From contig NZ_CP024081.1 in NCBI RefSeq assembly GCF_003033885.1, positions 682,999 to 746,998 of the forward strand: a stretch of DNA of 64,000 nucleotides, in the 5' to 3' direction. This document shows, piece after piece, positions 57,511 to 64,000 of this stretch. Both the position numbers and the translations under genes were made by a program. Under the pieces are notes generated by a model that saw only the letters and a list, made by a program, of their open reading frames with translations, was not told the origin of the DNA and ran no database searches. Position 1 is the first letter of the stretch. Every line of letters starts with the position of its first letter. Origin of the DNA: Pseudomonas rhizophila. GTDB taxonomy: Bacteria; Pseudomonadota; Gammaproteobacteria; Pseudomonadales; Pseudomonadaceae.

Positions 57511-58250
57511 GGCAGGGCAATCAACGAGGCAAAATTAAGACACTGGAACCACGGCACGACTTTCGAGAACCCGGCGGCCATCAGGCGTTCGCGGTGTTCT
57601 TCGAGGCTGTCGGGCTTCATGACGTTTTCGATGGCGCTGCGTTTCTGGGCAATTTCCAGCTCGCTGTAGCCGTTGGCACGCTTGAACGCCACATGCAGGT
57701 CGTTGAGCAGCGCGTGCTCTTGTTCATCGTTAAAGCGCAGCTTCTCCGAGAGGATCAACGCACCGCCGGGCAGCAGGGACTGGCGGATGCGGCTCAACAA
57801 GGCGGTACGCTGATCCGGCGCGATGAATTGCAGGGTGAAGTTCAGCGCTACCACCGAGGCCGGCTGGAACGTCAGGGCGAGGATGTCGCCTTCGATCACT
57901 TCAACCGGCAGCAACTCCTGGAACATCGAGTCCTGGCCGTTAAGGTACTCGCGGCAGCGCTCGACCATGGCCGCCGAGTTATCCACCGCAATCACCCGGC
58001 AACCGTCGGTGCGCACATGGCGGCGCAGGGCCTGGGTCACCGCGCCCAGGGACGAGCCCAGGTCGTAGAGGACGCTGCCCGGCTGGGCAAATTGCGCGGC
58101 GAGCACGCCCAGGTTCTCGACGATGGTCGGGTAACCCGGCACCGAACGCTTGATCATGTCCGGAAACACCCGCACCACGTCCTCGTTAAAGGCGAAGTCA
58201 GGCACCTGGGCCAGGGGCTGGGCGAATAGACGATCGGGTTCTTTGCTCAC
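57507..58250 (-). CDS. cmoA: Carboxy-S-adenosylmethionine synthase
   Basis: CmoA makes carboxy-SAM from SAM and prephenate for CmoB. The 247-aa protein contains [36 protein letters not shown], and [13 protein letters not shown]. Together with cmoB it completes cmo5U synthesis at the tRNA wobble position. The start at 58250 matches the family start MSKEPDRLF. Confidence 0.96.
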   Translation of the reverse strand: MSKEPDRLFAQPLAQVPDFAFNEDVVRVFPDMIKRSVPGYPTIVENLGVLAAQFAQPGSVLYDLGSSLGAVTQALRRHVRTDGCRVIAVDNSAAMVERCREYLNGQDSMFQELLPVEVIEGDILALTFQPASVVALNFTLQFIAPDQRTALLSRIRQSLLPGGALILSEKLRFNDEQEHALLNDLHVAFKRANGYSELEIAQKRSAIENVMKPDSLEEHRERLMAAGFSKVVPWFQCLNFASLIALP

Positions 58251-58345
58251 GGCAGTTCCAGCGGCATGGGTGGTGAAAAGGCCGGCATTTTAACCAAAAA
58301 ACCTCTGGGAGCGAGCCTTTGTGAGCGCCGGGCTTGCTCTCTGGT

Positions 58346-58981
58346 TCAGTGGTTTTTTTGAGTGAAGGCCGACGCCGCAATGCCCCACTGGCCCAGCCAA
58401 TAACTGATGATGATCAGGTAAGGCGCGGCATGAAAGGGCGCCACGAACCGGTTTATGCCAATGACGCTGTCGGAAAACACAAACGCCAGAGCCCCGGCAG
58501 CGGCCAGCCAGGCCGAGCGCTCGGGGACTTCAGTACCCAATCGCGCCAGCGCACGCCAGAGCATGGCGCTGATGGCCAGGCCATAGACAATCACCGGGAC
58601 GAGCAAAGGCCCCAGACCGCTCGATATCAGAATCCCCAGCAGCGTTGCGCCAAGCCCCAATGCCAGGGCCAGCGATAGCAACGCCGGACGGCGACAGTCG
58701 CTGAGGTAGGCTTTCAGATAGGCCAGGTGCGCCAGCAGAAACGCGCCAAGGCCGAACACGAACAGATCCCCGGGCCAAGCCAGCAGCACATCGCCCACCA
58801 GCGAGAAAATCAGGCCCAGGCTGATCCAGCGTCGATATTCGCTGGGTGGCGCATCGTGCAGCCAGCCGAGCAGGGCCAGCACCGGCATCGGCTTGACCAG
58901 CAGGCACAGCAGGGTGGCATGCACAGTGAGCCCGTACACATAGGTGGCCGCGCCCATCAATGCAAGGATCAGCCAACCCAT
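58346..58981 (-). CDS. YhhN/lysoplasmalogenase-family membrane protein
   Basis: The 211-aa protein has eight predicted membrane helices and the family motifs LVGDVLLAWPGDLFVFGLGAF and FSDSVIGINRF. Human TMEM86 of this family cleaves lysoplasmalogens. Bacterial roles are little known. The ATG at 58981 lies 2 bases after the stop of the I42 inhibitor gene, so the two form an operon. Confidence 0.85.
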   Translation of the reverse strand: MGWLILALMGAATYVYGLTVHATLLCLLVKPMPVLALLGWLHDAPPSEYRRWISLGLIFSLVGDVLLAWPGDLFVFGLGAFLLAHLAYLKAYLSDCRRPALLSLALALGLGATLLGILISSGLGPLLVPVIVYGLAISAMLWRALARLGTEVPERSAWLAAAGALAFVFSDSVIGINRFVAPFHAAPYLIIISYWLGQWGIAASAFTQKNH

Positions 58982-58983
58982 GG

Positions 58984-59376
58984 TCAATTCACCGAAATGG
59001 CGCAGTCGAAGGTTTCCACCGGCGGTACTTCAGGTGCCCAGGGCTGTTGATAAGTCAGTCGCAAGCGACCGGTTCCGGCAGCAAATGCCTGGAAACGCCA
59101 GGTTGATACCCCGGCCGCGCCGACGATGCCGGCGTCTTCCGGGTTGCGGTAAACCTCAGGCCCCAAGGCCTTCAGCACGCCGCCAGCCGAATCCTGGACC
59201 GCCCAGCGATAACCGGTGCTGGGGTTGCTGGGCAAATTCAGGATCAGGTTCTGGCCGTTAGTGAGCTGCACCGGGCACTGGCTCAGTTTTTCCACGGTCA
59301 CGTTGTGTTTCGGTTGCGTGGCGCAGGCACTCAGCAGGGCGAGGCTGAAAGGGACGAGCAGGCGGGTGAGGGACAT
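58984..59376 (-). CDS. Chagasin-like (I42) protease inhibitor lipoprotein
   Basis: The 130-aa protein has a signal peptide with lipobox (LLSAC). The three inhibitor loops are NPSTGYRW, the GAAGVSTWRF region, and RLTYQQPW, matching the NPTTG/GxGG/RPW pattern of family I42. Such proteins inhibit papain-like cysteine proteases. The ATG at 59376 with GGAG upstream is preferred over one at 59394. Confidence 0.85.
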   Translation of the reverse strand: MSLTRLLVPFSLALLSACATQPKHNVTVEKLSQCPVQLTNGQNLILNLPSNPSTGYRWAVQDSAGGVLKALGPEVYRNPEDAGIVGAAGVSTWRFQAFAAGTGRLRLTYQQPWAPEVPPVETFDCAISVN

Positions 59377-59465
59377 AAGGGCTCCGGCATTCACGACGAA
59401 CGGCGAGCATAACCGAAGATGCTACTGGGTGTGTCAGCGGGGCATGTGTTGGATCTCATGGCCTT

Positions 59466-59558
59466 ATCGCGAGCAGGCTCGCTCCCACAAGGGTTTGGTG
59501 TGGATCACACATGTTGTGAACAACACAAAGCCACTGTGGGAGCGAGCCTGCTCGCGAT
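59466..59558. repeat. REP inverted pair (outward type, 93 bp)
   Basis: Inverted REP at 59466-59489 and direct REP at 59535-59558, just after the lon-type gene. The spacer (GGATCACACATGTTGTGAAC) resembles that at 43068-43113. Confidence 0.85.
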
Positions 59559-59585
59559 GAGGCCCGCACAAGCGCTACAGGACTA

Positions 59586-62000
59586 TCAGAACAACACCTT
59601 GGCCACATCGGCAAACCGCTTGGCGAAGTGCACGGTGACGCCTTCCTTGAGGTAGTCCGGCAGTTCTTCGAAGTTGCCCCGGTTGGCTTCCGGCAGGATC
59701 AGCTCATTGATTTTCTGCCGTCGCGCTGCGATCACTTTCTCGCGCACCCCACCAATGGGCAGCACGTGCCCGGTGAGGGTCAGTTCGCCGGTCATGGCCA
59801 CGCCTTTTTTCGGCGCCTGGTTGCGAGCCAGGGACAGCAAGGCGCTGGCCATGGTCACCCCGGCACTCGGACCGTCCTTGGGGGTGGCGCCTTCCGGTAC
59901 GTGCAAGTGAACGAAGGCTTCGTCGAAGAACTTCGGATCGCCGCCAAACTGCTTCAAATGCGAGCTGACGTAGCTGTGGGCGATTTCTGCTGACTCTTTC
60001 ATCACCTCCCCCAGTTGCCCGGTGAGCTTGAAGCCGCGATTGAGCGTGTGGATGCGCGTCGCTTCGATCGGCAGCGTCGCGCCGCCCATGCTGGTCCAGG
60101 CCAGGCCGGTAATCACACCGATGCCGGACAGCACTTGCTCGTTGCGGAACACCGGCTTGCCCAGCGATGCCTCAAGGTCCTTGGGCCCGAGCTTGATCAC
60201 GGCTTTCGGGTCATCGATCAGTTTCATCACCGCCTTGCGCACCAGCTTGCCCAGCTGTTTCTCCAGCTGCCGCACCCCGGCCTCACGGGCATAACCGTCG
60301 ATCAGGGCCTTGAGGGCGCTGTCGGTGATATTCAGGCTGCCTTTGGACACGCCGGCCTTGGCCAGTTGTTTGGGCCACAAATGGCGCTTGGCGATGGCGA
60401 CCTTCTCTTCGGTGATATAGCCGGACAGGCGAATCACTTCCATCCGGTCCAGCAGCGGGCCAGGGATCGAGTCCAGGGTGTTGGCGGTGCACACGAAGAG
60501 CACTTTCGACAGGTCCAGGCGCAGGTCCAGGTAGTGATCGAGGAATTCGACGTTCTGCTCCGGGTCGAGGGTTTCCAGCAAGGCCGAGGCCGGATCGCCC
60601 TGGTAGCTCTGACCCATCTTGTCGATCTCGTCGAGCATGATCACCGGGTTCATCACTTCGACATCTTTAAGCGCCTGCACCAGCTTGCCCGGTTGAGCAC
60701 CGATGTAGGTGCGCCGATGGCCCTTGATTTCGGCTTCATCGCGCATGCCGCCGACGCTGAAACGGTAGAACGGCCGACCCAGGGTTTCGGCGATGGACTT
60801 GCCGACACTGGTCTTGCCCACCCCCGGCGGCCCCACCAGCAGCACGATGGAGCCGCTGATTTCGCCTTTATAGGCACCCACGGCGAGAAACTCGAGGATG
60901 CGGTCCTTGATGTCCCCCAGCCCGGCATGGTGCTGGTCGAGCACCTTGCGCGCGTGCTTGAGGTCGAGCTTGTCCTGGCCATACACGCCCCACGGCACCG
61001 ACGTCGCCCAATCTAGGTAATTGCGGGTGACCGCGTATTCCGGCGAGCCGGTTTCCAGGATCGAGAGCTTGTTCATTTCCTCTTCGATGCGCTTTTGCGC
61101 CTGGGCCGGCAAGTCCTTGCCCTCCAGCCGTTGCTCGAATTGTTCGATATCGGCGCTGCGATCGTCCTTGGTCAGCCCCAGCTCCTGCTGGATGACCTTC
61201 AACTGCTCCTTGAGGAAGAATTCGCGCTGATGCTCGCCAATCTTGTTGTTGACCTCGGCAGAAATCTCCTTCTGCAGCCGCGCGACTTCAACTTCCTTGC
61301 GCAGCATCGGCAGCACTTTTTCCATGCGCTTGAGCATGGGGACGCAATCGAGCACTTCCTGCAACTCACTGCCGGTGGCCGAGGTGAGTGCGGCGGCAAA
61401 GTCAGTCAGGGGCGACGGGTCGTTGGGGCTGAAGCGGTTGAGGTAATTCTTCAGCTCTTCGCTGTACAGCGGATTGAGTGGAAGCAGTTCCTTGATCGCA
61501 TTGATCAACGCCATGCCATAGGCCTTGACCTCGTCGGTCGGCTCGCTTGGCTGGTGCGGGTATTCGACTTCCACCAGGTACGGTGGGCGATGGTGCTTGA
61601 GCCAGGTGCGGATGCGCACGCGGGTCAGACCCTGGGCAACGAACTGCAGTTTGCCGCCTTCGCGACTGGCGTGGTGCACCTTGACCAGCGTGCCATACAG
61701 CGGCAGCGCTGAGGTGTCGAAGTGGCGCGGATCTTCCTGGGGCGTGTCCATGAAAAACAGCGCCAGGGAATGGTGTTCGGATTTGGCGACCAATTCCAGG
61801 GTTTCAGCCCAAGGTTCCTCATTGACAATGACCGGCAGCACTTGGGCCGGGAAGAACGGGCGATTGTGGATTGGAATGATGTAGACCTTGTCCGGCAGGT
61901 TTTGGCCGGGCAGGGCCAGGCCGGTGCCGGAGGAGGTGTGTTCGATGTGTTCGGAGTCGGCGTAATCGTTCGTGGCTTCAGTAGAGTGCTGGTCGCTCAT
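59586..62000 (-). CDS. lon: Lon-type ATP-dependent protease
   Basis: The 804-aa protease has an N-terminal LAN domain (IIPIHNRPFFPAQVLPVIV) and a coiled coil. The AAA module carries LVGPPGVGKTSVGKSIAETL and VIMLDEIDKMGQSYQGDPAS. The proteolytic domain has the Ser-Lys dyad (PKDGPSAGVTMASALLS, GGVREKVIAARRQ). An acidic N-terminal extension (residues 1-30) and the neighbours differ from the clpP-clpX-lon locus. This is therefore probably the second Lon of Pseudomonas (AsrA-like). The ATG at 62000 is preferred to an in-frame start at 62015. Confidence 0.9.
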   Translation of the reverse strand: MSDQHSTEATNDYADSEHIEHTSSGTGLALPGQNLPDKVYIIPIHNRPFFPAQVLPVIVNEEPWAETLELVAKSEHHSLALFFMDTPQEDPRHFDTSALPLYGTLVKVHHASREGGKLQFVAQGLTRVRIRTWLKHHRPPYLVEVEYPHQPSEPTDEVKAYGMALINAIKELLPLNPLYSEELKNYLNRFSPNDPSPLTDFAAALTSATGSELQEVLDCVPMLKRMEKVLPMLRKEVEVARLQKEISAEVNNKIGEHQREFFLKEQLKVIQQELGLTKDDRSADIEQFEQRLEGKDLPAQAQKRIEEEMNKLSILETGSPEYAVTRNYLDWATSVPWGVYGQDKLDLKHARKVLDQHHAGLGDIKDRILEFLAVGAYKGEISGSIVLLVGPPGVGKTSVGKSIAETLGRPFYRFSVGGMRDEAEIKGHRRTYIGAQPGKLVQALKDVEVMNPVIMLDEIDKMGQSYQGDPASALLETLDPEQNVEFLDHYLDLRLDLSKVLFVCTANTLDSIPGPLLDRMEVIRLSGYITEEKVAIAKRHLWPKQLAKAGVSKGSLNITDSALKALIDGYAREAGVRQLEKQLGKLVRKAVMKLIDDPKAVIKLGPKDLEASLGKPVFRNEQVLSGIGVITGLAWTSMGGATLPIEATRIHTLNRGFKLTGQLGEVMKESAEIAHSYVSSHLKQFGGDPKFFDEAFVHLHVPEGATPKDGPSAGVTMASALLSLARNQAPKKGVAMTGELTLTGHVLPIGGVREKVIAARRQKINELILPEANRGNFEELPDYLKEGVTVHFAKRFADVAKVLF

Positions 62001-62115
62001 GGGGCACCTGCGCAATGGAGTATGGGTCTTAGATGGGGCAGGTGAGGGGTGGTTTCAATGGTGGGCGATTGTTAGCTGTTATTTCATTGCAAGGCATTCA
62101 GCCTTGTGACAGGTT

Positions 62116-62145
62116 CGGTGCGGGCCTGTTGCCGGACCCGCACCG
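62116..62145 (-). terminator. Stem-loop after the MFS gene
   Basis: CGGTGCGGG-CCTGTTGCCGGA-CCCGCACCG forms a 9-bp perfect stem 5 bp beyond the MFS stop on the minus strand. There is no U tract, so termination is probable but not certain. Confidence 0.45.
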
Positions 62146-62150
62146 AGGGT

Positions 62151-63464
62151 TCAGGCGACCCTGTTCAAATCGTTATGGCGCGTCTCTTTCAGGCACAGTA
62201 CCGCGATCACGCTGAGCACCGCGGCCCCCGAGACATAACCACCGACGTAGCTCAAACCGCCCATTGCCACCAGTTTCTGGGCAAAGAACGGGGCGGCCGA
62301 AGCGCCGACGATGCCGCCCAGGTTGTAGGCGGCCGAGGCGCCGGTATAGCGCACATGGGTGGGAAACAGCTCCGGTAGCAGGGCGCCCATGGGGGCGAAG
62401 GTCACGCCCATCAGAAACAGCTCAATGCACAGGAACAGCGCCACGCCCAAGGTTGTGCCCTGGGTCAGCAAGGGCTCCATGAGGAAACCCGAGGCAATTG
62501 CCAGTACGCCCCCGATAAGCAATATCGGTTTGCGGCCGTAGCGGTCGCTGGCCCAGGCCGACAGCGGCGTCGCGGCGGCCATGAACAGCACCGCAAAGCA
62601 CAGCAGGCCGAGGAAGGTTTCGCGGCTGTAGCCGAGGGTGGACACACCGTAGCTCAGGGAAAACACGGTCGAGATGTAGAACAGCGCATAACACACCACC
62701 ATCGCCGCGGCACCCAGCAACGTCGGCGCCCAGTACTGGCTGAACAGCTCGACCAGCGGAACTTTCACCCGTTCCTGGCGGGCCATGGCATCGGCGAAGA
62801 CGGGTGTTTCATGAAGCTTGAGGCGCACATAGAGGCCGACGATCACCAGCACCGCACTGAGCAGGAACGGGATGCGCCAGCCCCAGGAACGGAACTGCTC
62901 GTCGTCCAGGGTCATGGCCAGGGTCAGGAACAATCCGTTGGCCGCCAGAAAGCCGATCGAGGGCCCCAGTTGGGGAAACATACCGAACCAAGCGCGTTTG
63001 CCCTTGGGCGCGTTCTCAGTGGCGAGCAACGCTGCGCCACCCCATTCACCGCCCAGGCCCAACCCCTGGCCAAAGCGCAGCACGCACAACAGGATCGGCG
63101 CCCAGGCGCCAATGCTGGCGTAACCGGGCAGTACGCCGATCAGCGTGGTACACACACCCATCAGCAGCAGGGACGCCACCAGCGTGGACTTGCGCCCGAT
63201 CCGGTCGCCGAAGTGGCCGAACAGCGCCGAACCCAGCGGGCGAGCGAGGAATGCGATGCCGAACGTCAGGAAGGACGAGAGCATTTGTGCCGTGCCTGAG
63301 GTTTGCGGGAAGAACACCGGCCCGATCACCAGGGCCGCAGCCGTGGCGTAGACGTAGAAGTCATAGAACTCGATGGCCGTGCCGATGAAGCTTGCGGTCG
63401 CCACGCGGGTGGCGGAGTTCGTCGGCGGGGCAGACACAGCTTCGTTGCAAGTGGTCGTTGTCAT
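62151..63464 (-). CDS. MFS transporter, metabolite:H+ symporter type
   Basis: The 437-aa protein has 12 predicted helices. It has the family signatures FIGTAIEFYDFYVYATAAAL at helix 1 and ALFGHFGDRIGRKSTLVASL in loop 2-3. RFGQGLGLGGEWGGAALLA lies in helix 4, and WASDRYGRKPILL in loop 8-9. This is the shikimate/alpha-ketoglutarate/proline-betaine permease group. The exact substrate cannot be read. The ATG at 63464 with AGGGA upstream is chosen over 63485. Confidence 0.9.
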   Translation of the reverse strand: MTTTTCNEAVSAPPTNSATRVATASFIGTAIEFYDFYVYATAAALVIGPVFFPQTSGTAQMLSSFLTFGIAFLARPLGSALFGHFGDRIGRKSTLVASLLLMGVCTTLIGVLPGYASIGAWAPILLCVLRFGQGLGLGGEWGGAALLATENAPKGKRAWFGMFPQLGPSIGFLAANGLFLTLAMTLDDEQFRSWGWRIPFLLSAVLVIVGLYVRLKLHETPVFADAMARQERVKVPLVELFSQYWAPTLLGAAAMVVCYALFYISTVFSLSYGVSTLGYSRETFLGLLCFAVLFMAAATPLSAWASDRYGRKPILLIGGVLAIASGFLMEPLLTQGTTLGVALFLCIELFLMGVTFAPMGALLPELFPTHVRYTGASAAYNLGGIVGASAAPFFAQKLVAMGGLSYVGGYVSGAAVLSVIAVLCLKETRHNDLNRVA

Positions 63465-63636
63465 GCGGTTATCCCTGACAGTCATGTGCTCCGTTGGAGC
63501 TAATTATTATGGTCGAACTCCCTCGGCTCGCTGGCGCGCGCTGGATAAGCGGGTTGAGTATAGGAAGGGGGCTAACGATTCAACAAGAGAGCCCGTACAC
63601 AATAGTGGCGCTTGCGCACAACCCTGTGGCAAGGGC

Positions 63637-64000
63637 TTAGGACGCCAGCGGCACCGAACTGTTGTGCCACACCAGCACCTGGCTGACGCGGTTATCCACG
63701 GTTTCGATGATTTCCAGCCGATAGCGGCCGATCTTCAGGCAGACCGGGCTTTCGGGAATGGTCTCCAGTGCTTCGGTCACCAGGCCGTTGAGGGTCTTGG
63801 GGCCTTCGCAAGGCAGGTGCCAGCCCAGGGTCCTGTTCAGTTCGCGGATCGACGCGGCGCCATCGATCATGAGGCGTCCATCAGGCTGGGGATGGACGTG
63901 GGGGTTGTCGAGGCTGTGCTCGCTTTCGAACTCCCCGACGATTTCTTCAAGGATGTCTTCCAGGGTGACAATGCCCAGCACTTCGCCATATTCGTCCACC
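63637..64000 (-). CDS. CBS/CorC-domain (HlyC/CorC family) protein, C-terminal part
   Basis: The frame runs off the right edge. The 121 codons present cover the end of a CBS pair (VDEYGEVLGIVTLEDILEEI, VGEFESEH) and the CorC_HlyC domain (DGRLMIDGAASIRELNRTLG, GLVTEALETIPE). The full protein of this family has an N-terminal DUF21 membrane domain and is linked to Mg2+/Co2+ transport. Only the cytosolic part is visible. Confidence 0.88.
   Translation of the reverse strand, partial: VDEYGEVLGIVTLEDILEEIVGEFESEHSLDNPHVHPQPDGRLMIDGAASIRELNRTLGWHLPCEGPKTLNGLVTEALETIPESPVCLKIGRYRLEIIETVDNRVSQVLVWHNSSVPLAS

Overview
The window is a Pseudomonas chromosome segment, most likely of the P. fluorescens group. 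Three things point there: the gene order (queA-tgt-yajC-secD-secF, suhB/trmJ-cysE-isc operon, pilF-rodZ-ispG-hisS-bamB-der, leuA, xseA, guaB-guaA, tadA), protein sequences typical of the genus, and many copies of the Pseudomonas REP palindrome (GAGCCTGCTCGCG core) between genes. Almost all core genes can be named from conserved motifs.

Region 1 (about 263-13868) is accessory DNA. It ends on the right at an intact tRNA-Leu(CAA) gene (13847-13931, minus). A 15-bp copy of the 3' part of that tRNA lies at 263-277, so the segment is probably a 13.6-kb island inserted at the tRNA 3' end. No integrase survives in it. It carries three unrelated TIR-type genes: a CAP12/Pycsar-like TIR protein (411-1280), a zinc-knuckle TIR protein (3503-4204), and an 821-aa TIR-STAND-TPR protein (5034-7499). 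The last sits between two same-orientation copies of a 185-bp inverted-repeat element. The island also holds an overlapping zinc-ribbon/membrane-protein gene pair, a decayed DUF927 replication gene with coiled-coil neighbours, and an SOS-box-controlled pore-forming bacteriocin with a convergent immunity gene. It looks like a defence and competition island with decayed mobility functions.

Region 2 (13.9-49.4 kb) is core. It includes queuosine tRNA modification (queA, tgt), the Sec accessory complex (yajC, secD, secF), suhB, trmJ, cysE, and a complete iron-sulfur operon (iscR-iscS-iscU-iscA-hscB-hscA-fdx-iscX) behind a good IscR type-1 site. It continues with ndk, rlmN, pilF, rodZ, ispG, hisS, a YfgM-like gene, bamB, der, a methionine-aminotransferase/omega-amidase pair, leuA with a candidate leader peptide, an M23 peptidase gene, xseA, guaB and guaA.

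Region 3 (49.6-54.4 kb) is a second accessory insertion, between guaA and a multicopper oxidase gene. It holds an autotransporter, a lipoprotein-like alpha/beta hydrolase, a remnant of a P4-type integrase, and a HicA/HicB-like gene pair.

Region 4 (54.5-64 kb) is core again: multicopper oxidase, tadA, cmoB/cmoA (tRNA wobble-uridine modification), a YhhN-family membrane protein with an I42-type protease inhibitor, a Lon-type protease, an MFS transporter, and the C-terminal part of a CBS/CorC-domain protein that runs off the end.
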